From Achatina immaculata (lineage: Eukaryota > Mollusca > Gastropoda > Stylommatophora > Achatinidae): DNA of 64,000 nt. Where the stretch lies: NCBI GenBank assembly GCA_009760885.1, contig CM019717.1, positions 50,119,366 through 50,183,365 of the forward strand, in the 5' to 3' direction. The notes under the pieces are model-generated. The model was not told the origin of the DNA. It searched no databases and saw only the letters and a list, made by a program, of their open reading frames with translations. Made by a program: the position numbers and the translations under genes. Of this stretch, positions 1 to 14,200 are shown piece by piece (the first letter of the stretch is position 1; each line of letters opens with the position of its first letter).

Positions 1-49
1 CATAACGGCCGCTATAAATTAATTTTCAATTCTACAATGGTTTATAATC

Positions 50-590
50 CATGGATGTCAAAATGTTTGAATGGCTACGAGAAATGAAATCAAGTGGGAC
101 ACCTCCAAGTTGGAGTTTGCAGCATTCTGAGCAATCTAGTGATAACTTTTTTCGAAAGACTCATCACGACTGCCGAGACACGGTTAGACCACTATGATCC
201 TGAGACCGAACAACAGTCCTTCCTGTGGCAGCACTTGCATTCTCCAAGCCTGAAGAAATTCAGGACCCAAAAGTCAACAAGAAAGGACTCGGACAACTAT
301 TCTAACTTGCTGCAGATGAAATAAAATGGCAATGGAAGCTGCAGAAAGGTATTCTGTTTTTGCAAGACAATATGCCTGCTAGTTGTTTGATTTTCTTGAA
401 TAATATGAAGTCTGAGAGCATAGATCATCCATCACACTCACCAGATCTTGATCCATCAAGTTCCTGTTTCCCTGCCTTAAAAAGTTGTTTGAGAGAGAGG
501 AAATTTTCCAATGATTCATAATTATAAGAAATGGATGGAAACATAAAATGGAGAAGAATGACTGCCAATGACTACCAGCATGACACAAAA
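50..590 (+). pseudogene. Mariner-type transposase remnant
   Basis: Translated pieces in shifting frames resemble the mariner/SETMAR transposase: LDHYDPETEQQSFLWQH, SPSLKKFRTQKS, then LFLQDNMPAS and HPSHSPDLDPS with CFPALKKLFERE. These correspond to the catalytic D,D34D regions. The first catalytic Asp (DETW in family members) reads AETR here, and there are several frameshifts and stops, so it is dead. The 5' third is missing or unrecognisable. It lies in intron 7 of CIR1. Confidence 0.75.
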
Positions 591-617
591 TGAATGAATG
601 AATGAATGAATGAATGA
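591..617 (+). repeat. (AATG)n microsatellite
   Basis: About six AATG units just downstream of exon 7's donor. The same motif forms the 3' tail of one LINE family here, but no LINE body precedes it in this place. Confidence 0.85.
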
Positions 618-641
618 AAATCAGCTGTTTAGAAGACTCAC

Positions 642-730
642 TTGAGAAGCTTCTTCTTCTGTTTTGGTGTGAGAGACTTCAGGAACTTCACTTCTGGGTC
701 ATCTTCATCCTCCTGCGCCAAGACTTTGTG
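642..730 (-). CDS. CIR1: CIR1 exon 7
   Basis: 89 bases: acceptor ...tttgttcacag, donor GTGAGT at 641. Encodes [20 protein letters not shown] then [10 protein letters not shown] (last codon split, phase 2). It matches EGEEDPEVEFLKSLTTKQKQ of vertebrate CIR1. The next exon, starting the basic coiled/RS-like tail, is left of the window. The acceptor lies inside a roughly 60-bp triplication (see findings). Confidence 0.94.
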
Positions 731-3700
731 CTGTGAACAAAAAAGTATATTCTCACAATCTTATATAGCAAGCTACAAGATTCTGTGCTGTGAACAAACA
801 GAAAAAGTATATTCTCACAACCTTACATTGCAAGCTACAAGATTCTGTGCTGTGAACAATACAGAAGAACTACATTTTCACAGTCTTATACCATAAGCTA
901 CAGCCACCATCAATCATCACTAGCTGCAGCTGACAAGCAACAGAAGCTGGTTGCTCTTAAAAAAGAACTTCCACAACACTGCAGGTACAGCTACCTCAAG
1001 CTAACTGTTCTCTTTCTCATCATGGTAGACCTGGTCATCTTTTTTTTTTAAGATAATTTCCTCCACCTTTTGTTTGTCCATCATTTTCTCATGCTCATCA
1101 CAGAATAACTGATTTTCTGGATGGCTGCCATTATCATGATGATTTCATATGTTAACATCTGCAAGTATATTCTGTGTCACATCAGTTGCATATAGCAACA
1201 ATTTACACTGTTTCCTATTTTATTTTTTAAAAAATTGTGTGGGGAACAGAATTCTTATGTTTAAAGCATCAAATATTTCTCAGATACAACATAAAATGTG
1301 CAAGCTGTTGGCATGTGAACCTTCAGTACCTTCAGATTTCTATGCCATTAGAAGTACAAATGTCAGCACCTGTTCTGCTGTCTTTGTCTTCCTAGGGAAC
1401 TCCAGGTACTCATTTTTTTTTTTTGGGACTGGATTGATTCCTGTGCAAACTGGTCTGAAAAGATTCCACCCCAGTATGAAATCAAACCAGGGACTTTCTG
1501 ATCAGCAGGCGAGTGCATAAACCACTACACCACCACAGGACAAGTACATCACTGTGCGGCAATTACAATGAAATATTTAACATTTATTATAATAACAAAA
1601 ATATTATTATATTTAGTATTTATTAAAAAATATATACTTGTATAGTTAAATACTAATAATCTAAAACATAATACAGGCATAAACTCTAACCTGCTCCTCC
1701 GGCTGGGTCTCCATCATCTTGCTGAGGACAGTGTTCTTGAGGATGAACCCATTTTCTTTCAGACCATCCAACAAAGAGAAACTGCTTGATGATGCTGCAA
1801 TACAAGAAAACAGACAAAGATAAACCTCCATATATCCAGGCAACTCATGCAATGAGAATACCACATATTTCAAAGCTACAAAGCAATGGAGAAGATTCTA
1901 ATTCATCCACAGTGTTTTGAAATATTTCTCACAAGACTCCTGTGGTATGTTGAGTAACTTATCTAAATCCATTAATCTGTTTAACTGTTTCTAAATTCCG
2001 AAACACCTGCTCAAGATCCTTTAACAAAATTTCCTCGGAGACACGCTTCTCTCCTTCAGTCACAAGTGAACTTTTAAAAATATGAACTGTTTACGTGGCT
2101 TAAAGGACAGTTGTGGGAAAACACCGCTTTCAACTCATTTGTTTTTGCTGCATAGAAGAAACTGAGCAGGTAGTAGTGTAATGGAAGGTAAACAGTATGC
2201 GAGTTTTTAGGGTTTTTTTTTTAAAATAATCAACTAGACTAATAGAAATTTTAGGCCTGTATATGGAGTTATAGTACAAATGTTTGTGACTGCTTTAACT
2301 ATTTGTGACTGCATTAAGTGAAAACCGCACTATCAAAACTGTATACTTCAAGGTTCGCTTACATACTGCCTGTGCCGTTAAAACCCACATAGTGCTTGCG
2401 CTGTAGTTTGTAATGTTTTCCTGTTTTCAGCAACTTTTTTAAACCTCGTCAAACAATCTTACGTCCCTTTATTTAGACTCTTAATAATGTTCTCGTTAGA
2501 GTTCCACGTGGTCAGCTTCTTTTTCTTTGTCCTGTTCTGTCCCATTTGGTAGCTTGTTTTGGGATTCTCTGACTGTTTTTATCACATGGCTGTTCATCTT
2601 TTTGTTTTTTTTTAATCAACTCATCTTCCTTAATTCTGTGTTGGTCTTCAATTCATTCCATACTCAGAATATTTTTCTTAGACATTTGTTCCATGACATA
2701 GCTCATTATTATTGGGAGAAAACTATAATACAAGGATATGAATGGAAGAAACAACTGAAATGCAACAACGAACCAGATGCAATTCACCAACTACAAAGAC
2801 ATCAGCAAACCACCCCCTCTCGCTTATGGACAGGCCACTGTAGACTACTGAGCCACCTGCATCGACTCAAAATGTCTCACACAGACGAGTGTCCATGTGG
2901 CAGTGGAGTCCAGACTCCAGAACATATCCTTCAAGAGTGTCCAAACCATGCAGACCTGAGGCGTGAGACATGGCCAGAGGACACAAGCTTGGGGCAAAAG
3001 CTTTGGGGCTCCTATCAGGATCTGGAGAGGACTGCGGGCTTCGCCATGTCGAAAGGGATCTGACGTGACCAACAACCTCGAACGCAGAAGAAGAAGAATA
3101 TGATACAAGAAGAATCTTTACTAATATTACTGTACTATTTCAGCAGCAAATAAACTACTCTGGAAAACTCGTTATTCCAGTGTTGTTTTTTAGTGTTTTC
3201 GGTGAGGGTTTTTTTTCCTGCCTAATATAATAAGCTTGAGTGCTATTTGCTGAAACTGGTTATTATATAAATAGTTGTTTTATTTTGTAACATGTACTAG
3301 CATTATCTGATATGTCTTACTTTACTGGTAGAGATAAGAGAAATAATGACTGCGGTTATACTGGTTCTAGTTACAAGGGTAGATAGAGGTGTATGGTTCA
3401 GTTTTACATAAAGACAGAAAGAGTGAGGAAAGTGAGCAGAAACAAGAAAGGTAGAAAGTAAGACGAGTACATATAAATGAAGAATATACAACATCCACAT
3501 TTCAGCAAAAGCCTTTTTTCAAGGATCACATACAAAAACAACACAACAGATAAAAACACACTAAAAATAAAACACAGAGCTTTTTTGGTCTCCTCCATTT
3601 GAAAAAGACAGACATTTTCTCACAAAGAGGAGACCAAAAGGCTTAGTGTTTTCGTTAATTTTTTCATGTTTTTATCTGTATGGAATGCCTCTTTTTAGCT

Positions 3701-6700
3701 TCTACAGCAATCTAAAATTAAAACCCTCAATTATAGAACAAAATTATATGCAGCTACTGTATTTTCAATTTTCTTTTTTTTTTTTTAAAGGTTAACGAAA
3801 TGGCTCATAGTAGATTAAGAGTTAAACAGCTCTAGAATTCCAATAAGAGAACAATATGCAAAATGCAAGCACAAGTAAATCTGTACAGAATATAAACGGA
3901 ACTTCAACTGCTTTGACTCTACAACTTTACTACACTTCTAAGGAATAAAGGATAAAATGAATGAAAAACGAGCGCTTCACTTACGTAACTCTGGCTCAGC
4001 TGTCAGGTTTCTGCCATACAAGGGGCAGATTTTATCTGTGTTCACATGACCCCACTGGCGGCACTTTATGCAGCGAATGTTCCTGACCTCAATACCAAAT
4101 GGCTGATCTCTGATTGTATCGTCATCTTTAGCATACCTGATATAAACAAGCCAAACAGTTAATAAGACTTCAGACACAATGTGAACACATGAAGCTTTTA
4201 TCTATCCAGACAAAACTAAAACAGCTAAAGATAAGAATTTTCTTCAGTGATCATCATCATCAGCGTGTGCCATGCCGACAGGCGTTGGCTATTATGTTTC
4301 TCCATAGTATCCGATCCTTCATGCGGGCCATTAGTTCAGTTGGCGATCTCCTCTATTTTTCCTGTTGTTCACTGTTCCTCAATGATAAAGAAATTTTTCT
4401 TTTATTAAAAATTACAATGACATCTTTTGTGTATCCACATCAACTGCTGAATGCAAAAAAAAACTTCACTACATTTTGCCTTGTACAGTAAGATTTTGCT
4501 ATAAATTATAACACAAACAACATAGCTCCATGGTAAAATGTTTATAGAGGCTAAATTAGTTCTATTTATAAATCACCTTCATAGATTTTTATGCACAGGT
4601 ATTCTGAATGTCACTGATTTAAAAAAGGAAGAGACTAACACCACTTTATAAAAATTTTTTAACTCTGACATATCACAAGAATGAGGAAAAAGAAAGAGAG
4701 GAAAACCAAGGCGAAGACACCTGCAAGACATCATTGATGATCTGCAAATGGATGCATCAGCAGCAGGGTATCTTGCTTACAACCGAGAGGCCTACAGGAG
4801 AGTTGTTAGGGAGGCAAAGTTTTGGAAGGGACATGCAAATGAATGACTGACTGGCTGACTAATTACATTTCCTTGTGTTATGGTCTATAAAGTGCTAAAC
4901 ACTGGCTATTTGATACACTTCTCGTTTCATGAGTTTTATTAGATTGTTGCACAAGACAGTTCTGAGTTAAGTGTTTGTCAATAATGAGACACAGAGTTTT
5001 ATATCCGCTAACATGTTCTATCTGTCAAGTCTGTGCACCAAGCAGTGTTGTTCTTTCAATAAGTTTCCCCATTTCTGTCTTGTAACAAACATGGGTTGTG
5101 TTTTGTCAGTGCATGTCAACATATCAGTTGCTGCTCCTTTGTATGTGAATATGTGCTTCATTTTGAATAATGGACTCTATGTTAATGTAGTCACAATCAT
5201 TGATGTAAAGTGTGCAGTCATTAGCAAGAAAAAAAAAGAAAAGGTCACACAAAACACGTAATTAAGATCACTGATGTAAATTGCAAAATCAGATAGGACC
5301 AAAAAAACAGAACCCTGTGAAAACCAGCATCAGCCAGACATTAATGTGACTTAAGTGCTTGAAGTATATGACCTGCTGTCTGGTTGAGAGTAACAATGTG
5401 ATAAATATTGTTTGGCCCGGGTTCAGTCTGACCAGTTTTTAAAGCTTTTTCACAAAGACTCCATGGTCAGTCATATCAAATGCTGGAGTCAACAAATACA
5501 ACATCACATAATTTATCATCTTTTGAATCTGAGAGCCAATTTTAAGTCATTTTAGTGTAAGCCATGTTGCAGGAGTGATATGGTCTAACCCTGACAGACT
5601 ATCAATATTGTCTTGCAAGTGAAACATGATATTCCTCTGTATTTGTTTTTCCAGAGGTTCTGATAAAGATAATAAAGCTTACTTTACAGCTGAAAACATT
5701 TACAACTTTACAACTATGTAACATTTAAAAAGATAAAAAAAGAAGTTAATATTTTTCAACCGACACTGAACTAAGGCCATTCTTGCTATATACTTACGCC
5801 TCTCTTGGTGCATTATACTTTCTCTGCCACTCAAACTTCACTTCCTGCTGGGAGCTCTCCTGAAGAAAAGTTTCAAACTTATTGTCAAAAAGAAGCAAGA
5901 GCTTACTGCTTTATGTACAAGCAGAATTTAACTGATTTGAATGACAGACTGTCCGTACGTCTACGAAGAATAAAATGTCATTTATTCAGTTTTACAAATG
6001 AAATAAAATCTGCTGATCTGTACAGTTTTTTCAAACTACACAAATATTTTCATGTAAACAGTCTTGCATTCAAATCTGATGAGGTGGCTTCTGTAATGAA
6101 AGTCAAAGAAGAATCAAATGCTGCCACAACTTTGATAACAAAGCTAGTGACTGCTGCTATATTTTATTTTTACTTTCTATGTCTGAGAATAAACGGTGAA
6201 ACAACAACTTGGTCTGACATAAAACATGGGGTCCTTCAGGGGTGCATATTGTTGCCTTACTTTTTTAACTTGTATACTGAAAACATAGTGAGGAATGTTA
6301 GAGAAGACATAGACAAAGAATGCTGTAACAATTGGAGGTTATGAAATACCAGAGATTAGATATGCTGATGATACAGTAATACTGTCCACAGTACAAAAAG
6401 GAATGGAAAAACTAATGTCAGTCCGTAAGAATACTGAAGAGCAAAACCTCTATCTTAATGCGAAAAAAATTAAACCGATGACAATTGACAAATAAGGCAG
6501 CTGAAATATGTATCAATGAGGAAAAATTGGAAGAGGTGAAGAGTTTTGAATATCTTGGATCATTACTAACTAATAATAGAGATACAATGAGGGAAATTAA
6601 AAGGAGGACACCTATCGCTCTTCAGAAAGTAAAACAACTAAAGAATCTGTGGAGAGGAACAGACAGAACTACATCACAAAATATGCCTGTGAGACCTGGA

Positions 6701-9700
6701 CACTTAACAAAACAGATGAGAAACACATAAATGCCTTTGAATGTAAATGCTACAGAAGAGTTCTTCAAATATCATGGACACGGAAAAGAACAAATATATC
6801 CATACTACAAGAACTTAATATTGAAGAAGGCTGGCTAGTAAAGAGGATTAAAAACTTGGACACATTAAACGTCATGATAATTTAGAGAAGATCGTCCTGG
6901 AAGAGTACATAATGGGAAAAAGAAAGAGAGGAAGACCAAAGCGAAGATGGCTGCAAGACATCGTTGACAATCTGCAAATGGATGCATCAGCAGCAGGGCA
7001 TCTTGCTTACAACCAAAAGGCCTACAAGAGTGCTGTTAGAGAGGCAAAATTCCCCAAGGGACATGCAAATGAATGAATGAATGCTTGATGTCTGATATTT
7101 TTTTTTATATTCTTTGTGCATACTCCATAAACCCACTGTATGCTGCAGCTACAACTTTTCACATCAGACACTAACACAAGTTCTCTTGTCTGAAAATCCA
7201 TAGCAGCGACATAGTACAATAAGGCAACAGGCAGCAGTAACAACATGACAAAGTTATAACATTATCTACACAAAAGTTTTCCTACATGAAACCATTTTTC
7301 TAGGTCTTCTCTGTATCAAAGGTTTGGTTGTAGTGGATCTTCAGCTGGTTCTATTCCTTGACTTCAATGTGCACCTGGTCAAACTGCTTTCCATCTACTG
7401 CCTGACACTGTCCATTTTCCATCTTGCTCTTTTTCTCTCTGCTGAAGTTCTCACTTTATTATTATACTTGATATAGGCCCCTCTAGGTGAGTTATGTTTT
7501 CTCTGCCACATCAAACTTCACTTCATTTTATAAATTATTATACTTCATATCAAGCTGAAATGATTTTCACTGGATTGTGAGTCTTTAAACAGTTCTTTAT
7601 GTCAATTTCAAATGAATCTGTGCTTAAATTCATCCTATTTTCTGTCCATAAAGAGGGGTAGACCATTGGGGACATGAAGACACAATACAGGAAAAAAAAA
7701 AACTAAAGGAGGTTTGAGGAACCCGACATGCTCAAGATAATACTGGCTGGAGAACCTTTGCTGATGATTTATGTTCCACTGGGAGTACAAGTAACTGATG
7801 ATGATTTTTTGCCCATGCAGTCATTATTAACAATCTTACCAAGTGACCACATAAAAGGTGTGCTCTGTAGCTCACTGATGTTATACATGTTACTGCAAGT
7901 TTGTTCCCCATATTAGAAAACATTAGCTTTTTTACACACATGTCAGAGACAGTAACAGATTCTAACTTGTAACAGCAGACAGTAACAGATTCTAACTTGT
8001 AACAGCAGACAGTAACAGATTCTAACTTGTAACAGCAGACAGTAACAGATTCTAACTTGTAACAGCAGACAGTAACAGATTCTAACTTGTAACAGCAGAC
8101 AGTAACAGATTCTAACTTGTAACAGCTCCATGCCAACCTTACCTCTTTTTTCTTCAAACCTGGTGGTGCATCGTACATGAAACTCAAACCCATCTTGGCC
8201 TTTACATCACCAATCAAGGCTCTGGAAGAAAACCAAAACTAAGAGTAAGAGGTAGAAAAAAAAAAACAAACAAACAAAACTGCCAAGTTACACCGGATTA
8301 AGGAAAAAATTTCTGCCAACTCCTAGAATCAGGAATCAATCCTAGAATCAAGGGAAGGGTTCTCAGGCTGCCCTACTGGTATCTGCTTACAATCCTGCTA
8401 TGTATCATGATGAAGATCTATCAGGGCTGGACACTCTTATCGTGTACATTCAGGAGTTTGGATACAACTTTTGCACAGACATTAGCAATATACTGTTAAT
8501 AACCAAAAACTACCACACATTCACTTCCTGTGAACAAATGATTGCCTGACAATAACTGCAAAAAGGTTCACCTGCAGTAGCCATGTGTACCAGAAAACTT
8601 CATTCTGATCATTTTTTTAACACATTTATCCATTCAAGCATGCAGTGATCAGCTACCATTTTTTTTTCTCTCTTTTCAGATTTTACAGGTTTGGCTGTCT
8701 ACCAACTTTGATGGTTCCCGCTCATTTCCTTCCCCCTGCCCTGGATAGTATGTCTCCTCTGCTAAAAGCATGTTTGTTGTTGTTACTTCTTGATCTTATT
8801 TTTTTTATATAAATTTCATATATGTGAGAAAAACAAGGCAGCTGAAATATGTATCAATGAGGAAAAATTGGAAGAAGTGGAGTTTTAAATATCTTGGATC
8901 ACTACATACTAATAATGGAGATACAATGAGGAAAATTAAAAGGACATCTTTCGCTCTTCAGAAAGTAAAACAACTAAAGAATCTGTTGAGAGGAACAGAC
9001 AGAACTACAAAAATAAGATTTTTAAGGGCATGCATCTTTCCCATCGCAACATATGCACGTGAGACCTGGACAATTAACAAAATAGATGAGAAACACATAA
9101 ATGACTTTGAATGTAAATGCTATAGAAGAGTTCTCCAAATATCATGGACAGAAAAAAGAACAAATATATCTATACTACAAGAGCTTAATATTGAAGAAGG
9201 CTGGCTAGTAAAGAGGATTAAACAAAGAAAACTTAAATATTTTAGACACATTAAACGTCATGATAATCTAGAGAAGACCATCTTGGAATGGTACATAATA
9301 GGAAAAAGAAAGAGAGGAAGACCAAGGCGAAGATGGCTACAAGACATCGTTGATGATCTGCAAATGGATGCATCAGCAGCAGGCCATCTTGCTCACAACC
9401 GAGAGCCCTACAGGAGTGCTGTTAGGGAGGCAAAGTTCCGCAAGAGACATGCAAATGAATGAATGAATACGTGAGAATGGAAAGTGTATGTGAGTGTGTA
9501 TATGTATGTATGTGGCTGTTAGCCCCTGGCTGATGATGCCATCATGAAGATCTGTCTTTCTTGTTATTCAGTTCTGTAATATATGCACTTCTGAATTGCA
9601 GGAAAGTATGTAAGTGGGAAAAAATTAAAAATACTCAACTTCATTTTCCATCAAATTCAAATATTTACTGCCTACACTATCAGGTGCCATAAAATGTGAT

Positions 9701-11203
9701 AATTCTAAACAGTAGGGGGACCTCCCCAGCCCCACACACACCCACACCCATACCTTGAATCACACACACACACTCCACATCATGACAAAAAGTTATGCTG
9801 CACCTGTTACTTAGAACTTCCTGTTCCTTCTGGTACTGCGCTAGCAACTCCTCCTGTTTCTTTTTTTCAAAAGCTGTTTTCTGCTCTGCCATCCATTTCT
9901 GCATTTCAGAAAGAAAAAAACAATGGCAAATAGATAATACTTTGTTAATACCTCGATGGTAAAACATCATTTCATTTTCTACTTGCTATTCCCCCTTTTT
10001 CTGCAACAATTTAACCTAAAATAATTAAGACCTTTAACTTAGTGAAAATAGGGGAATCCATCTGTCCTCTAATTTATCGAACAGTTTTTTTTTTTAAAAT
10101 CTGTTTTTCTTTGCACTCAAACCATGCTCTCTCAGCCATTGTGTTACAGAAGTAGGCCACACATTTAAGGGAGGATTACAGCTTACAGAACACCAAAGGA
10201 TTAAATATTACATGTATTTCCTAAATATATCACAAATTTTGTATTGTTTGGGGATTATCTTGGCAGATAGTTACACCTGACATGAATGTTGCTAAGCTTT
10301 CATGATAGTGGTGTTCAACTTGACAAAAGCAAACTGGCTGAAAACTCTAATATACATCAAGAAAGAAGGTGAATCAACAAACCTGCTTTCCAGATGACAA
10401 TGAGTTAACCAGAAGAGGTAGAGGTAGGTGTGTGTGTGTGTGTTTGTGTATGTAATACATATATAATATATACATATATCTATGTATATCTATATATCTT
10501 ATCTTATATCTTATATCCTTCCCGTGCCGTTAAACGTCACATAGGGCTCGCAAAGTAGTTCGCCAATTTTTCCTGTCTTCGGCGAGTCTTTCAACCTCAT
10601 CAAAGGATTTTATGCCTGTTAATTTGGCCTCTCTTAACAATGTCTTCAGAGTTTCACGCAGTCTGCCTCTTTTTCTTTGGCCTGTTGTGTTCCATTGATA
10701 GCTTGTTTTGGGATTCTCTGATCATTTCTTCTCATCAAGTGACCAACATATGTCCATCTCCTTTTCCTGATCACCCATGAGACTGGTTGTTGTTCAGTCA
10801 TCTGTCTTATCTCTGCATTGTTCCTGAATTCGTTCCACTTGATGCCAAGTATTTTCCTCAGGCATTTGTTTTCAAAAGAGTCTAATTTCTTTTCTATTTC
10901 TTTAGTTGTTTTCCAGCTTTCACGTGCATAAATGAGGGTGGATATTACATTTGAATTGAATAGTCTTAACTTGGTTTTTGTGCTTATAACTTTTGAATTC
11001 CATATGTTATCAAGATTCTTGAAGATTGATGCTGCTTTTGCAATTCTGCTCCTAACTTCCTTTCTAGTGTCACCATCCTGGTCTATGTAGCGGCCAAGGT
11101 ATGCAAATTGATTGACTTCTTCAATATCTGTCCCTTCTATGTGTATTTTTCCATTTTGAATGAGGGGAATTTTCATTATTTTCATTATACCTATATATAT
11201 GTA

Positions 11204-11270
<67 letters not shown>

Positions 11271-14200
11271 CTGGGAACTCAGGACACATGAAAGGCAAAT
11301 CAGTGACAGAATAAAGAAGACAACAATTGCTGTTACTGTGTAACAGATGCTGAGGATAATAACTGATCTTCAGATAACCTATGCTGATGTCGTATATGGT
11401 TTCTTTGATAAAAACCTCAAAATGGAGGTTATTCTCTTTTTTTGATTCTGCGGCAGTCAAAAAGAAAAATGGGATCTATCAATTTTAGCACATCAAGATA
11501 TATAGTCTTGCAGCCATTACTCTTAATTTTATAGACACACGACTGGAAGGTATTTACCATCACTTCCCTAGCTATACTGCTTCCAATCAGAATATATATA
11601 TAAATATATATATCATCAACAATCAATGTCATATCTAACTGGGAATAGAGATTTGTAAGCTGTGATATCATCTCAGATATGTACCATATTATAGCTGCTG
11701 ACCTCTTTCTACATATTAGAAATCTGCATAAAAAGACTATATATCTTGTGGATATACAGGATATAAAGTCCCTGAACATTTTTTAAAAATTTATTACTCA
11801 CATAATATAGCACCTATCATAATAACTGACATCTCATTTGAAGAGGAAGTCTGAGAGTTTTTTAATCCAGACTTTCGTGCTGCATTCATTTCAATATTTT
11901 GCCACCAAGTGTAGCACAGTCTGCTTTTGCAAAACTGAATGACACAGAAGACTTTCTCATCTCCCAGTACCGCCATATTTGACTCAGTGCAACCTGGCAC
12001 TAACTTACTGAAACGAATGTGGTGAGACAGTTTCTATTAAAAACTTTACTTTCTCTTCAAAACGAGGTATAGATTCATAAATAAAATCATTCTTGAGAAA
12101 TGTTTCCACTACATTCATTTTCAGCTTACTACCAATCTGCATCACTAACACACAGTAAAATAATGGTGCATGATAATGCACAAAAACACTTTTCTCCTTC
12201 ATTATTTGAAATACTGCAAGGACTTTTTTAAAAAATTTTGGACAGAAAGATGATCTCGTTTCTTTTCAGACAAATTCTGAGCCAAGTCAAGTTCTTCTCC
12301 GAAATAAATTGTGTCTCTGATTCAACATCCCCAAACCCATTCACAGATGTTTTCAGCAAGTGAATTACAAGGCCACATTAGAAAGTAGACATCAATGAAG
12401 TAATATATTTCAAAATAAATTTTACAATCACTACTTGTGGGCTTCAGCTTCTGGCTGATGGTATAGCTTCTAACATCAATTTCAGTTCCGATGGTATAGT
12501 TTCTAACATCGGTTTCAGTTCTGATGGTATAGGTTCTAACATCAGTTTCAGTTCTGATGGTATAGGTTCTAACATCAGTTTCAGTTCTGATGGTATAGCT
12601 TCTAACATCAGTTTCAGTTCTGATGGTATAGCTTCTAACATCAGTTTCAGTTCTAATGGTATAGCTTCTAACATCAGCTTCAGTTCTCATGGCATAGCTA
12701 CAAACATCAATTTCAGTTCTGATGGTATAGCTTCTAACATCAGCTTCAGTTCTCATGGCATAGCTACAAACATCAATTTCAGTTCTGTTGGTACAGCTTC
12801 TAACATCAATTTCAGTTCTCATGGCATAGCTTCTAACATCAGTTTCAGTTCTAATGGTATAGCTTCTAACATCAGCTTCAGTTCTCATGGCATAGCTTCT
12901 AACATCAGTTTCAGTTCTGATGGTATAGCTTCTAACATCAGTTTCAGTTCTGAGGCCCAAAAACAAACCTGCAATCAAACTGTTATTCATCTTTTTGTTC
13001 CTTATATTTATCAACTATTCTGCTTATACAATATACTGTATACAATCAGTCATTATTCTGAACTTCAAACTACAACTGTTATAGTTTGCGCTTACTGATG
13101 AAAATTTACCATAACCATATTGAACAAACTGCAAAAGCAGCACTGACCTTCACGAATACTGAGAACAATATGGCATTCTAAAGTTATAAGCACAAATACC
13201 AAGCTAAGATTATTCCATTTTGAATAATATCCCTCATCTCTTGTGCAAACATCATTTTCGTTTGCCTGTTCTCTTCCATTCTTTCTACATGCCCCAGCCA
13301 GCGTAGTCTGTTCAGTTTCAAGACATTTATAATTCATTGGGATTTAAATAAGCCATTCAGGTCAGTGTTCTTTCTAGCTCTCCATTCTCCACTGTTGGTA
13401 TCCTTTACTGGCCCAAAGATTCTTCTTAGGATCTTGTTCTCAAAGATCTGCAATTGTTCTTCATCTTTCTTTGTTGTACTCCATATTTCTGATCCATACA
13501 TGACAGCTGGTCTTATTATAGTTCTGTAGATTATTATTTTGGTGTTTTGGGACAGAATTTTGGATTTTAACAAGAAAAAAGGGAAACAAGACCAAGGGGT
13601 AGACCAAGACAGAGTTGGAAAGACAACATAGAAGAGGATATAAAAGAAATTGGTGTCACCAACTGGAAAGAGAAGATTTCAGAATAGAGAAGAATGGAGG
13701 TGAACTTTATCTGTAGAAATGAGCCTTAATGGCTCGGAAAGATAAGAAGAAGAAGAATATCTGCCGTCATTTATGCATGCGAAAGCTGGAAAACATCTAA
13801 AGAAACAGATACCAAAATACTCTTTTTAAAATGCCTAAGGAAAACACTCGTTATAAAGTGGAACGAATTCAAGAACAATGTAGAGATAGGGCAGATTAGT
13901 GAACAACAACTTGTCTCATGGGAGATCAGAAAAAAAGGAGATAGACATATATTGGTCACGCGATGAGAACAAACAATCAGAGAATCCCAAAACAAGCTAT
14001 CAAATGGAACACAACATACTAAGAAAAATTCATCTTTCTGGTGAGAAAGTCTAACTCTAGATTAAACTGGTGCAACGAAAACCACGGTGTCACGCATTCC
14101 CGCTTCTGAGACCCACCAAGATTACAGGCTTCTAACATCAGTTTCTAACATCAGCCCTGAGATACTCTGAACCTCTTGTGACCCTCTCGTGGATCTCGTG

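Noticed and set aside
8824..9462. The 212-codon frame as a host gene
   Set aside because: It is the C-terminal part of a LINE repeated at least eight times in the window with an AATG tail.
12322..13014. 230-codon open frame of [11 protein letters not shown] repeats
   Set aside because: It is a by-product of a 33-bp minisatellite inside CIR1 intron 1, on the same strand but with no splice or start context.
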